A stretch of DNA of 64,000 nucleotides from Sialis fuliginosa (Eukaryota; Arthropoda; Insecta; Megaloptera; Sialidae). The notes below the pieces were generated by a model. That model made no database searches and was not told the origin of the DNA. It saw only the letters and a program-made list of their open reading frames with translations. Positions 1-12,400 of the stretch are shown piece by piece. The stretch lies in the NCBI GenBank assembly GCA_961205875.1, contig OY540813.1, positions 22,973,001 to 23,037,000 on the forward strand, written 5' to 3'. The position numbers and the translations under genes are program-made. Position 1 is the stretch's first letter. Every line of letters begins with the position of its first letter.

Positions 1-111
1 TTATCAGGTAACTCTTTTTTTAGTTGATAATTATCAAACATTATAATTATCTTGATAATTTTCCACCTGTGGATCTTGGCTTCTGGGTATAAGCCGCGTC
101 GATTTTTTCGT

Positions 112-200
112 GTTATCGGCCAACATTTCGTGTAAAGTGCACTTTTACAAGAGCCCTGAAGATGTTCACTGCAATATGTGATGAAACGTTGGCCGATAAC
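112..200. repeat. Short hairpin repeat (possible MITE)
   Basis: GTTATCGGCCAACATTTCG at 112 is inverted as CGTTGGCCGATAAC ending at 200, enclosing a loop of about 50 bases. No target duplication could be seen. Confidence 0.4.
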
Positions 201-734
201 AAGATCCATATCAAGATCACCGCGAAATTCTCAAGAGTTGAATTTTGCACCTAATTTTAAAATATTGTAGGGTTAGTCAAAAGTAAGAAACGGGTAATTT
301 ATTTATTTTTCAAGCGCCTTTTTAGACTGCCTTTTGTTTTTTCTACTTCATCATTGGAAAGACTTTTAATTAGCTATACGTCATGAAATGGGATAGAAAA
401 AAAATTATCGAGGACCTCCAATACAACCCTGGATTAACATTCCTTTCCCAACCCAATACTCAGGGACAATTAAATGTATATGCGCCCTTTTTTCTTGAAA
501 TAGTACTATCTAGAGTCCTATTGACGTCCCAATAGATTTCCTTCCCCTCCCACTCCGCCCATAATTTGAGCGTGTAATAAAATGAACTCCCCCATCGAGC
601 TAATAATATTGCTAATTAAATTTAATAAAAAAATAATTAAATGTAATATATGATATGGACACGCTATTTCAACTCATATAGACATAATATATTGTAATTG
701 CTATGATGAGTATGAACTATAGAGAAATTATAAG

Positions 735-739
735 TCAGT
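735..739 (+). promoter_or_regulatory. Candidate arthropod initiator (TCAGT)
   Basis: TCAGT lies about 56 bases before the ATG of the first ectodomain exon, within AAGTCAGTCTC. This is the arthropod initiator consensus. The sequence around 680-695 is A+T-rich, but there is no clear TATA box at the usual distance. The five-base match is weak evidence alone; it matters because each ectodomain exon would need its own promoter if it is an alternative first exon. Confidence 0.3.
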
Positions 740-794
740 CTCTACCGAACAGTCAAAGAAGTTGTTATGAAATGCAAGTATTTTGTTGAATACA

Positions 795-1425
795 ATGATT
801 GTCTTGAATGTATTTAGTGTACTTTTATTTCTAACGTATACATGTGGGAACTTATCAAAAAGTGATGATGGATTAGTTGATTTGAAACTATTAGATAATC
901 ACAATAGTGCTACAGATTCATCTGCACTGGCTTATAATACAAGCACAGATTCAGTTCTAATGATAACTAGCGAAATCAATATAGGTGAAGTGCGTGACTC
1001 TTATAACGAATCAGATACATTTTGTTTTATCAATGGGACATCCACTGGTTGTGATTGTATTAAATATCAATGTGTAAGAAAGTGTTGTCCTGAGGGTCAG
1101 ATTTACATCGACGTTAACAAAATGGCTTACTGTACAAACCATACTATTAGCTTTCACCCATTTGTGTTTAATAGAACGAAAAGGATCGACAGCAAGAAAA
1201 ATATTAATTTTCTTGTGACAACTCTTTTTGAGGCCGATCTGTTAGCTTCTCCGGATTTGTTCTTGCAATCGGATGGACTGGTATTGAATGGCAGTAAACG
1301 GATTCATATAAGTGACTATTGTTTCGAGGTGACTTTGTTTTCCAACAACAATCGTACTGTCTTGGAGATGTGGAAACGTAGTCAACCAGTGGCTAAAAAT
1401 CTACAAGTTACTTTAGTTGCAACGG
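795..1425 (+). CDS. mth-like: Methuselah-like receptor ectodomain exon (orphan exon 1, copy I)
   Basis: Encodes a secreted N-terminal ectodomain of the Methuselah-like GPCR family, the extracellular ligand-binding head. The ATG at 795 gives a hydrophobic signal peptide (MIVLNVFSVLLFLTYT). The family hallmark CDCIKYQCVRKCC follows near residues 88-100, then FLQSDGLVLNGS and a DYC motif. The reading frame stops at 1431, but a donor (G|GTATTT) at 1425/1426 leaves a phase-1 end in a glycine codon, the same phase as the ectodomain exon of gene A. No transmembrane exon follows before 28017. Two of the family's ten cysteines are missing: the eighth and the tenth, the latter lying in a basic LEMWKRSQ stretch. 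It is either an alternative first exon of gene A or a stranded remnant. Two short upstream ATGs (767, 772) open other frames. Confidence 0.8.
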
Positions 1426-1433
1426 GTATTTGA

Positions 1434-3879
1434 TTTATTATATATTTATTTTATTTTATAAGTTGATTTTATTGGCCCTTTTTAACAGTTCTTGTTAACC
1501 CTTCTGTCAGACCCGCATATATTTATACCATTTTTTTTCTAGTTAAATAAGTTTTTTTTAAAGGAAACTAAACGTAGAATTAGTTGCGAACTACGCAAAA
1601 TACAATTTTTTATAGTTAAAAATGTAATGAAAATGCATCGAATTAAAAAAAAAAACAGTAAAATACTAGGATTTTTGAAAAACAAATGTACGTATTACGT
1701 ATGAGTTATAATATTATGTAGTCATATTGTAGGATATTTTGTAATAAAGCAACAACAATTGTGTCATCATTTATCTAATTACCATTACGCCCTTGTGATA
1801 ATGAAACAAATGGAGAAATAAACCATATCATATTCGAATATAAACTTTACAAAACGCCACAAACAATACTCTAAACTTGCTAACGACTGAAAACAAAAGA
1901 AATTATGATGCCATATAATAGAATTTAAAAGAGACGCTCAAATAAAATTTTAATTGAACAAAATATATTATAACAATCACAAAACGTACTCCTAAAACTC
2001 CTAATGTAATACCCAATACCTAATCCTAGACAACCCTGCCGTACTGTATGTTGAATCCTGCTCTGCCAGGCATAGAGGCAATCTCCATTCCGTATTTGTC
2101 TCCATTTTTATATGTTGTACTTATGTGTTGGTGTTCCTCTCACATTAGGAAGAAGAAACAACATTTAAATAAAATTAGATGACTGATTTTGTAAAAAAGA
2201 ATGCCAAGAAATTTAAATTAAAAGAATGGTGTCATCATCTACTTTGGTTCTCGGGATATATGTATTTTTATGAACTAAGGAAATGAAAAAATAAATTCAC
2301 AAGGTCCAACTTTTGAGTTAGCTCAAGGTTCAGCTTGTGGGACTTTTTGGTCGTGAAACTACAATGCTTATTCTACATTTATGGTACCTATCAATGTTTT
2401 CTGTTAGCAGACATTTTTTTTGTATTATCTTTTTTATAAATAAAATATTACTCGAGTCCATATACATACCATATTATTTAAATATTTTTAAATAAGCTTT
2501 TGTTATTGTTTTGGATATGTATTTCTGAATTTCTCTTGTACTGTTTGGGTAAAACCCAGCCGTACGGTTCTAAATAAAAGTGTTACAGGTGTCTTTTACT
2601 GCCTCTATTTACCTGCTTGGTAACATACTTCAAATACACACGGAATGCCAGTTTTTATGTACTTATATTGTTATTTTTTTGCGATTCTATTTATTTCTTC
2701 ATTCATCAACATGAATTGATGAACTGTCCGTTGTTGCTTAGAGGCAATTTTCAATAAATTGTTAGAAAAAGTTCCAGAAGTGTTTTTGTTTGTTTTAATA
2801 TAAAATTTATTTTTAATAATTGAATTGGTAGTTTGGGTAAGGGAATAATTTTAAAAACTTAATTTTACAAAAAATAAATGTGTTTGAATTTTTTTATTTA
2901 TAGTGTTTTTTTTATTCTAGACTAAAATAAAGAAGAATAACACCATACATTAATTTTAGATAAAATATTTTTTTCATATGAGTGAATTTAAACCTCGTGG
3001 ATTTATCCCTTAATCCAAACCCTTAAAATGGCTAATTCTGCAGAAAAACAATCATTAAATGCAATGTTAAACTTTATTCAGATAGAAAATATTCTCTGTA
3101 GATGGCGACGTATTTATATTACGTATAAGAAAGTGCCATCTTATACGTAATACAACAGTGTACGTGTCTCTAATTATATAACACAAATCTTTCTGCTAAC
3201 TGATAAAAGATATGAAAATATTAATGAAACATAAACTATAGAAAATAACGTTCTCTACAACTTTTTAAAAACATTTATTTCTGTTATGAACCGTTTCAAA
3301 TATACATATATACATAATTTAAAAAATAAAATATCAAAAAGTTAAATCTTAAATGTTCGATTAAAAACATCATTTTTTAGCTCCCTGAAGACGTGTGCTG
3401 ATGGTTCACGTTTTAAAACTTTTGTAGAAAAATATCGAATATTCTTATACCTATCTAAAAAATCTCGTCCAAATCGATTCAGTAGCTCTCTTGTTAGAAG
3501 CGAATATAGACAGGTATAGTTACGAGTATTTGTATTATGTCAATTAACTGAAATATCAATTTTAATTAATACGGATAACAAATTTTACGTTTAAATTTTA
3601 TAGGTAACTTAAAAATAAATATGTTATTATTTTAATTGTATAATTATTAATTAGAAAATAATTTTTATATCAGACGCATCTACAAATAATAATATGTATG
3701 TTTGCATAGTTTAACATGTTTACAGAGAAAACAAGAAATTAATTATAATTTTTTTTGTATTATTTCAACCAAGGTTACATATTTTCTATATTCGTATTAA
3801 GCCAGAAATCTTAAAATAAATATAAAAATATAGGCAAGTGCAGTCAATATCAAATTATTTTGTTTTAAGGTATTTATAC
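1434..3879. other. Intergenic, no gene seen
   Basis: A+T-rich sequence after the first ectodomain exon. A short hairpin (TTACGTATAAGAAAG inverted as CTTATACGTAA) lies at about 3119-3151. No Mth transmembrane exon is visible on the + strand. Confidence 0.6.
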
Positions 3880-4266
3880 CAGGGCTTCGAACCGTTATTT
3901 TCTTCGTTTCGGTTTTCGTTCCGGTTCGAGTAAAAAAATATATTTCGGTTCGGTTCCGGTTTTCGTTCCGAAAATATAGCGGTTTTTCCGGTTTTTTCGG
4001 TTTTTTGATTCAGCTCCGAGTGATTAATTAAAAAAAAAATTATTTGTATTAAATTTTTTTTTTACCATAATTTCAAACATTTTATGGTACTTGTAGTCCG
4101 AACGACAATTGAAGTGGGAAATAAAATCATGTTAACGCGCGTATTTCAACATGTACCTACTGAACCGTAAAAACCGATATTTTTATTTCGGTTCTGTTCC
4201 GGTTTTCGTTCCAGCAAAAAATAACAGTTTTTCCGGGTTTCGGTTCAGTTCCGGTTCGAGGCCCTG
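3880..4266. mobile_element. hAT-type MITE, Cys-free family 1 (CAGGGCTTCGAACC ends)
   Basis: The 387-bp element begins CAGGGCTTCGAACCG and ends CGGTTCGAGGCCCTG, an inverted pair. It is flanked by a perfect 8-bp duplication ATTTATAC (3872-3879 and 4267-4274), which with the CAGGG end is diagnostic of the hAT superfamily. The interior is built of TTCGGTTCCGG-like repeats and contains no coding sequence. The same family recurs at 26462-26606. Confidence 0.85.
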
Positions 4267-4811
4267 ATTTATACAGAGTATAGAATGTAAAACATAATGA
4301 AATTAATGTTATTTTGATTTTATATTAATGATGGTCCAAAAATTACAATTCATGTATCAAATCGATATTTAAGTAAATTGTATAAAAGTTACTAATTTAA
4401 ATTGGTCACGTTCGTTTGATCCCCCCCCCCCCCACCCCAACAGTCACCCAGACGGTTTGCCTAGTGTTGTTTCAGAATTAATATACCTAGATAATAACAA
4501 TGTACATATGTATAAGAAAGATATGATAATAAATAAAATAGTTAAACTATTTTTTTTCTGTGGAGGTTAAACCGGCTTTGCTAGAGAAAGAAAATTGGTT
4601 TTTCTAAAAATGGTAAACTATAATTAGTTTCTTTACTTTCACATTTATATCCTGCATGGATATTTGCCATTTTACTTTCTGTAATTACATTTGTAATTAA
4701 TGAGTAAATATCTAAAAATGAATATCACCACGCTTTAGTATGTAAGTGATTTTTACTCATGTTCACGAATTAATTATATTTACTCAAACTCGATCACGCA
4801 TTTTATAATAA

Positions 4812-5415
4812 AAAATGGCCGAGTGCACATGATAGGTTTCCGTAGTCATTACGATTTATGAACAACAGTTATTTAATTTTTTTTTATAAACTATTCTAGC
4901 TAGTGTTCGTTATAATTTTCATTGAAAGTACTAACTAAAAACTACATTCTGGATTTTTTTTAGATTTTTTGCATTGACAGTGTTCTTTATAATTTTCAGT
5001 GAAAGTACTAATTAAAAGTTACATTCATTATATTGTGACTAAAGGGTTAAAATCAAAAGATCATTTAACATTTTTTGTTGCATTTTAGGAGAACTATCTA
5101 ATGACATCTCACTCAATGGGGTAAGTGAGAAGAAAAATGTGAGTTCATTTTTCAGTTTATGGTAGGGGGGTCCAAAATAATTTTGACAGTGTTCGTTATA
5201 ATTTTCAGTGAAAATACTAATTAAAAGCTATATTCTCGAATTTTTTCAGATTTTTTATTTTGTGGTTTAGAAAATAGAGGGGGGGGGGGGGACGCTCTGA
5301 TAACGACAGTCTTCGTCCGTATACCAAATTTCATCTTAATTGGCTTAAAATTTTTGAGGACGGACGGACATGACGAAACTATAAGGTTTTCTAGTTTTCT
5401 ACGGAAACCTAAAAA
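4812..5415 (+). repeat. Dispersed repeat R2, copy 1
   Basis: It starts with AATGGCCGAGTGCACATGAT and ends with CTACGGAAACCTAAAAAT, and contains internal copies of GTTCGTTATAATTTTCAGTG. A second copy lies at 13567-14228. The end resembles the 3' tails of some insect retroelements, but class is not certain. Confidence 0.6.
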
Positions 5416-6561
5416 TATCATGTGATATGACACAATCTTAACTTCGGAAAAAAATATTATACAATATGAAATATCATTTCTCAATTTAAAATATAAAACT
5501 CGTTTTATAAAATTATTGTTAACGCTTTTTTTTTTTTTAAATATTATTTTATTAAAACTTCTTAAATAATTCGAGGAAAGTATGGTTTTATAATTTTGGT
5601 TTTGGTATTTGACAAAAGTTTAGTTATCTTTAGTAATTTTATTTTAATTTTTTAATGGGATTATTTTTATACAGGTGATCCATTTTAAGTGTTTACTCCT
5701 TTTAACTTTTTATGGCTAGGTTCTATCGAAAAACATTTCAGACGAAAGTTGCACTGTTTAGAAGAGGACATCGATGTACTCTGGTTAATTTTTCTTTAGG
5801 TGGCAGTTTTAATGTAATTGAAAATTCAGTATAACTGTTAGTAGTAAACCAGCTACAGTGATTTTAATACTTTGTTTGTAATATTTTTATTTTATCATAT
5901 TTTGGGAGACTAAATTCAATTTAAAATTCAATTTTAAAGCATATTTGCATATTATATATTTTCAACTGACGCCTCTGGGATAATATGCGATTTTGACAAT
6001 TAAAAAAAGATGGCTGCCGTCAAATTTTGGCAACACTTTCATGTACGGACTAGCATTAATTGTTATGTATTCATAGTCTTTCCTAATCTAAGGAATGGAC
6101 ACTTAAAATGGGTCATCTTGTATGTAGTTTCATTTTGTAATGCAGTCCTTATGACTATGCCAATGTGCCATACACAGTTTTGTAGAACTTCTGAAAGTCT
6201 GTGATGCAGCTTTCATGACCTACCTAAAATAACTTTATTTTATAAACATTAATGTATACATTTTAATAACATAAAGGCGTTATTATTTCTAATTATATCT
6301 ACAATCAATATTTCACAGAAATGACTCATTTTGTTACTGTTAAAATATTTGTTCAGTACAGTTGCAAGTACGAGCTTAAAAATTATTATCTTATCTTATA
6401 TTTACTATATGGTAGTTTAAAATAAGGACTGGGTGGTTTATTTGCGCAACTATCAATTGCACCAAAAAAATATTTTAATAAAAGTTCTAAGGGAAATTCA
6501 TGTAGGCAATTATTTACTGCAAGCTAGAAATTCAACGAATTAAATAAACTGTAACCGGTCA

Positions 6562-7026
6562 GCATATTTCCAAAAGCCCGTCCAGTACAGAGCAACGGAT
6601 GAAAATTGTGCTCTGTAAAGCACTGGAGTTTGGAAATCGTGTCATTGATATTTGCACTCCAAACCCCAGTCGAGTACAGAGCATACTCAGACTAGAACTA
6701 GGTGTGGAATCTCGATGTGGGGCTTATAAACTATAGTTTAAAAAATATGCGTTACTTATTATTATATCAAATTAAAACATTTTCGCGTCAGCGAAAATGT
6801 AGTATTCTTATATGCTATTTTATTATGTAATAAATTTTATGGTTGATACGGAGAATAGGGGTACAAGCTTTCACTACTGTCTAACATTAGCCTCAGTCTG
6901 AGTATGCTCTGTACTCGACTAGGGTTTGGAGTGCAAATATCAATGAAACGATTTCCAAACTCCAGTGCTTTACAGAGCACAATTTTCGTCCGTTGCTCTG
7001 TACTGGACGGGCTTTTGGAAATATGC
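6562..7026. mobile_element. Fold-back DNA element with 9-bp target duplication
   Basis: The 465-bp element is bounded by GCATATTTCC and GGAAATATGC. Two arms of about 132 bp (6562-6693 and 6895-7026) are nearly perfect inverted copies around a loop of about 200 bp. It is flanked by a perfect 9-bp direct repeat AACCGGTCA (6553-6561 and 7027-7035). A 9-bp duplication with long arms suggests a Mutator-like or fold-back element. Confidence 0.8.
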
Positions 7027-7323
7027 AACCGGTCACACGAATTGAAATGTAGTACAATTATTATAATAATATAATAATCGATATCTCATATATAATGGGG
7101 AAATAGATTACTTTTTTTGGAGACTTATTTCGAATTTCGAGTATCATGATTTCGCGATTAGATCACTTGGAGATCGTTAAAAATATAGCTACCAACAGTT
7201 TAGATCCACAGACTACTTGATGACTGATGCATCGCGAACGCGCGATTGTCGCAAACTCACTCACTAGCTCGCACGACCCAGCGCGATCGATATATGTACA
7301 TAGTACATATGTATGTAGTTCAT

Positions 7324-8396
7324 AAGGGAACCTTTTCAAGTGGCATATTCGGATCAAGTTTAAATTTTATATATAGTTAGAGGGGGTCAGAGTAAGTAAG
7401 AAAACAATTATCTTAGCTGCGGTAAAACGGTTTAAAGGGGTGAAAAATAATCATATATTTAAAATAACTCTGAAACTAATGAATATTTAAAAATATCTAT
7501 AATACAAAAATTTTATGATTTTTTGTGCTCTTTCAAACGACAACAGTAGAAATTAAAAAAAATGAAACCGTAAACTCCCACCTTCCACCCATCCCATTAT
7601 TTATTTTAATTTTTTTTTCTATTAACTAAAATGAATTGTAGTCTACAGCAATTCAAATATATAAGACATATTTCACAAATTTTTTTTAACGCTTTCATCG
7701 TCACATTATCATATTTTGAAAAATATTAATTACATTTTTTTATTACGTTAGAGATAAGAAAAGTATTGACTAGAGTTGAAAAGTTACCAATTTAGAAGGA
7801 TATTTACATTTCAGGACCCCTAGAATCCAGTAAAGAGATTTTTAGCACATGTTAGTCTAGTACAAGCTTGTCCAACCCGCGGCCCTCGAGGAGTCTTGGT
7901 GCGGCCCGCGAGGATAATAATAAAACAAAAAAATTATATAGTAATAAATTTACATTAAAATTATTTAGCACAACTAAAAAAAAAAGTCTTTTGTTGTTCC
8001 TAATGTAACTCGTTATTTATTCAATAAAAATTAGAAATTGCAATAGACGCGACTAAAAAAAAAAAAGGTCCTCAGTTTTATATTCTAGCCTGTGGCCCTT
8101 AGTAAATTTAATTAATTAAAATTTCTGCTATGCGGTCCAGAAGATTGAAAAGGTTGGACACCTATGGTCTAGTAAACGGCCGGTTAAAATTGTCATTAGT
8201 TATGTTTGTTTCTTGCATTAGTCCAATTAAAAATTATGTGAATTCAGTCCCGTTTCAAACTTAATTAAAAAATCCGAAATTTCATAACTTGATGTTGTTT
8301 TTTTGGTCATGAGAGCAATCTAAAAGTATTTAAATTAATGTAAAATTATTCAAAATTTAAACTCGATCTGAATATGCCACTTGAAAAGGTTCCCTT
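7324..8396. mobile_element. Larger terminal-inverted-repeat element hosting a nested hAT MITE
   Basis: AAGGGAACCTTTTCAAGTGG at 7324 is inverted as CCACTTGAAAAGGTTCCCTT ending at 8396; the arms continue about 20 bases further with mismatches. The flanks do not show a clear duplication. A hAT MITE (7863-8166) is inserted inside. No intact transposase is seen. Confidence 0.6.
7863..8166. mobile_element. hAT-type MITE, family 2 (TGTCCAACC ends)
   Basis: The 304-bp element begins CAAGCTTGTCCAACC and ends GGTTGGACACCTATG, inverted with a few mismatches. It is flanked by a perfect 8-bp duplication GTCTAGTA (7855-7862 and 8167-8174). A second, oppositely oriented copy is at 52278-52576 with almost the same target sequence. 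Confidence 0.88.
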
Positions 8397-9239
8397 GTCA
8401 GTGGTATGGAAACGTCCAATGTACATACCTATTAGCACCTCATTTTTCGCGCTTCGACCGCGACTTGTTCGTGTAGACGTGCGATTAATAAACGCCTCAA
8501 TCGCTTGATCGCGAGAGATTACGATAGGATATCTATTTATCTATACACATGCCAAATCGCGCGATCTGAAATCAATCAATTCACGATACAATCACTGAAT
8601 CGCACGCTTTGATATAAAAAGTAGCATGTTTGGTTTGGCTCTCAAAACTGAATTTGTAGAATATGTAATTTCTATTTAAAAATGCCATATGGCTTTTTAT
8701 TTATTAATAATAATTGAGGATTAAAAAACTTCCAAATTTTTTTATCCTGGGTCCTATGGGAAATCTACTACTCGTTAAGTTATAATTGCGTTTTCCAACG
8801 CTTATATTGCGGCTTATAAAGGTTTTATAGTTTGGGGTAAGATTGGTGTAAAAACCTCTTTTAATAATAAATAAAATACAAGATTGTAAAATTCTACTTT
8901 ATATATTTATCAGCAATAAAAGCCAAACAAAAACTAAAGAAACTAACTCTGCAAAAAAATAAATAAATGGTTATCAAATACTTGATATCAAAAATCGATG
9001 AAATGTTTGTTTTCTTCTGGTTTCTGAACGAATTATGTAATGTTTATTTACACACATATTTAAAATTAACGTTTTAATTACAGTGGCGGATTAGGACATT
9101 ATTGTTGGGGCTGTAGCTTAGAGGTATCATGTTTAAGATAGCATTAATAATTATAATTAGTCTCATTTAAAGATAATTTTATTAAAAAATTATATACATA
9201 TAATATAGTATAATCTAACAAATAAACGAAAATAGAATA

Positions 9240-9370
9240 TTATGACCACTAGAGATTGGTGCGTGATTTTCGCTTAGGAATTAAATTAATTTACTCACGC
9301 TAGACCACGTAACGTGGGTCACGCCCGTGACACGATTTTATGCATATTGAACAAATAAAATGTCAAATTA
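9240..9370. repeat. CGTGAC-rich dispersed repeat fragment
   Basis: The stretch TTTACTCACGCTAGACC and GTCACGCCCGTGACACGAT recurs in part at 17440-17520, and in inverted, diverged form around 10190-10390 (GTGATCGGGCGTGAGC). Boundaries are unclear. Confidence 0.4.
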
Positions 9371-9636
9371 AAAATTTATTTCTCAATTTAAAATAATGAT
9401 TCATTTTTAAATAAAAAAATATTTTACACTATTTTAGTAAATAATAATATACATAAATTGATGAAAGTATTATTATCAAAAATAATAATTATCGGAAATT
9501 CCTTTTTTTATTTTCAAAATATAATTCACGTCCAGAAATACACGAACTGTTTTGACTTTATGATTAACGTTCATGCATGCTCACGATGTAATATTTCAAA
9601 ATTGATAATAACGCTCATACCGAGACATGTTGCGAC

Positions 9637-9896
9637 TAGGGTTACCAGATTTTTGTTTTGGTAAACCCTGAGATGTAAATGAAGACCCCTTTTTTATTTT
9701 ATTTTATTCTTTTTATTTTTATTTTAATAAAAATTGTTACCAACATCTGCACTGTTATGTCCCCTGCTCTAGTTTTTTTTTTTAGTCGTCGTCATTTTTT
9801 GCAAAACCCGGAGAAATTGCACCCAAACCCGAAGCCCGCAGATTCAGTATGCAAACCCTGAGACTCCGAGTCAAAACCGGAGACCTGGTCACCCTA
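9637..9896. mobile_element. hAT-type MITE, family 3 (TAGGGTNACCAG ends)
   Basis: The 260-bp element is bounded by TAGGGTTACCAG and CTGGTCACCCTA with one mismatch between the termini. It is flanked by a perfect 8-bp duplication GTTGCGAC (9629-9636 and 9897-9904). The interior repeats AAACCCTGAGA-like sequence near both ends. Confidence 0.88.
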
Positions 9897-10432
9897 GTTG
9901 CGACTCGAAAAACTCACAGCCCATGTCCAACTTTAGTATTTAATATTAACTGTAGGGTTTTAAAATCAATAATGTTATTCGACCTATTAATAAATAACAA
10001 GTGGTGTATTCAGCGTTAGTTGCTTATTGTAATATATTTAATAACTAGTTTTTTTTTACTCATGTGTATTTCAAAATCGGCGAATGTCCACGAGACAGAC
10101 TGTCATAATATTGCGCTATCCGCCAATGTTACTGCTCTTTAATGGAGTAACGTTATGATATCTAGCCTAGAGCTGGGTGCGGACCGTGCATTTTTCGTTC
10201 ATCATTTCAAAATTTAATTTACAACAATTACATTAAATCGTGTCACGAGCATGATCCATCGTGCGTGATCGGGCGTGAGCAAAAAAATAGGATTCGTGAG
10301 CATGCGTGATCGTGAATACTTTTTTTTATAATCGTGAGTGAGCGGGCGTGACTGAAATTTTTTCTCTCGTGATCGTATGTAAAAATTACTTACTTAGCCC
10401 AAGCTCTAATCTAGCCTAAACTAATTCTAGTC

Positions 10433-10826
10433 ATGTTGTGTTTAGAAAAAATAAAAAAAATAGCCGAAAATTTACGTATTTTTTTACATTATTTTTTAAT
10501 TCTATAACTGAATACATTTTCAGTTGCAAAAAAAACCTGAAAAGTAGAGATTTAAATTTTTTAAATGTAATTTTATTTTTCACCCTTTTTTCTAGCCATA
10601 TTTTAAAGGCTATTAATGTTTTTTCTTCTTCTGAAAATGTTTTATTTGTTAATTATAATTTTTTTTCAAACAAAATAATTGTCTTTCAATTACAAACTTG
10701 AACCCGAACCCGAACTGAACCCTGAAAAAATAACGGTTTTTAAACCCAAATAATTTGCACCATGTTGAACACAAACCCAAACTCGAACCATAAATAAATT
10801 CCAGTTCAAGTCCCTGGTCTAAACAC
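10433..10826. repeat. Decayed inverted-repeat element
   Basis: The right end (CCAGTTCAAGTCCCTGGTCTAAACACGGCA) combines a hAT-like CCCTG end with the terminal GGTCTAAACACGGCA of the TAA-flanked MITE family at 49410-49535. The left end TGTTGTGTTTAGA is a poor inverse match. It may be a nested insertion; boundaries are uncertain. Confidence 0.35.
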
Positions 10827-11671
10827 GGCATTAGAGTTCTTAAAATTGAAAGTCCCACCATAAGCGGTTCAGTAGTTTAGGAAAGGTTCTAAAAAACTAT
10901 TAAAATTGATTCTAATGTCTGTAAAACGATACAGGCTCAAAAACGCGAAAATATTTATATTGTATAAACAGCTTTTTTTTAAATAATGGTCAATGCATAT
11001 GTACATGAGTGTATGGCAGTGTATGCTATTTGGGTTTCATAGATAATTGAGTACTTAGGTACCATGCAATTTACTTAAATTTCATATTAAAATATTATAT
11101 TATTAGATAACAATTTTTTTCTCAATTTTTGCAATAATTTTTCCAGAATTTTTGAGCCTCTTGCTGGCACCATTTTTGAGTAAAAAAGAGGGTCATGTTC
11201 TACTGATTAAGAATTCAATTTTAATATCAAATATGCCTAGTGCCCCATCTTTCCTCATTTTCTTTAACTAAAACTGAATGTTTTATTAAAATTTTAAGTA
11301 TTTAGTGACGGAAGAAAGATAGACATACAAACAAATGGACGAACGGTAAAGTGAGATTAATAGAAACTTAAAAAAATATTAAATGGGGCATTGAATATTT
11401 TAATTCGCCTCTGACAGTTGTTATTATTGACATACATATTATTTATCATAATTAATAAATAAACACTGAAAATGTACGTTATATTTAATTATAATATATC
11501 AGTTATTTACGTTAAATATAAAATAAAGCATAAAATGAGATCACACACCGGGAGTTTTGTGGTACCAAGCGATAAATCAACCTAATCATAATTGTAAAAC
11601 AATTTAGTCGTGTATCTCACACAACAGATAAACTACGTTTTAAAAATTAAGAGCGGTATTTTACCCCAAAA
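10827..11671. other. Intergenic 5' flank of the second ectodomain exon
   Basis: No gene or bounded repeat recognised. The last 100 bases must hold the leader or promoter of the 11672 exon if it is expressed; no clear TATA or initiator motif was found. Confidence 0.5.
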
Positions 11672-12236
11672 ATGGCTAACGTGAAATATATTTTCATATT
11701 TTCCATATATGTGTTCCTATATTTAGAAATATCCACCAGTGATTTGGTCATTTCTACAGCAAATTTTAACGAAACTGATAACATTCTTTTTGACAATAAC
11801 AAAGATAAGTTGTGTTCAAAATATACGTATGATTTTAAAGAATGTGATTGTGTAAAGTACCAATGTGTTCGCAAATGTTGTGGTGTCAACGAAGTGTATT
11901 ATTTTGAAACACTAAAACCTACGTGTAGAAGAACACAGGACCTTTTGACTTTTCATCCGTATATTTTCGATAATATGACGGGAATGGACAACGATAGACC
12001 GTACAATTTCGTGGTCTCGATTGATTGTAAGAAGTTTAGACTTTATGAAGACGAAGATGCGTTTTTACAACCGAATGGATCGATTGTTTATGAATTTCTT
12101 GAATATGATCTACATAGTTATTGCATGGAGATTATGTTATTTGCTGATAAACGAAGTCCTACAATAGAGACTGCAGTATGTAGTGATCAATTTGAAACGC
12201 CTAATAATGGAAGCTTAGATGTTTTCTTGACTTTGG
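11672..12236 (+). CDS. mth-like: Methuselah-like receptor ectodomain exon (orphan exon 1, copy II)
   Basis: Encodes a second secreted Mth-type ectodomain. The ATG at 11672 starts a signal peptide (MANVKYIFIFSIYVFLYLEI). The core CDCVKYQCVRKCC is present, followed by TFHPYIF, FLQPNGSIV and SYCMEI. All ten family cysteines can be counted. The gap between the first two is much shorter than in gene A. The frame runs to a stop at 12257, but TTGG|GTAATA at 12236/12237 is a good donor, again phase 1 through a glycine codon. Several N-glycosylation sequons are visible. No 7TM exons are seen between here and gene A at 25836, so it may splice onto gene A's TM1 exon. The protein is intact, with no frameshift, which argues for continued use. 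It is diverged from gene A's ectodomain. Confidence 0.83.
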
Positions 12237-12400
12237 GTAATACATTGACATATTTATAAGAGCTTTTTAAATGTTGCTTAAGAGCTTATCGTTATATTCA
12301 TCTTATATAGTGATTAGAAAATTTTTGAATTAATTATTTTCTCGTTGAACATTAAATTCTCGAAATTAGTATATTTTATAGTATTTTGTATTTATATTAT

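Noticed and set aside
6837-7028. 63-codon minus-strand frame
   Set aside because: It is one arm of the fold-back element 6562-7026.
9458-9861. Two short plus-strand frames
   Set aside because: The second lies within a bounded hAT MITE and the first is low-complexity A+T-rich sequence without coding character.
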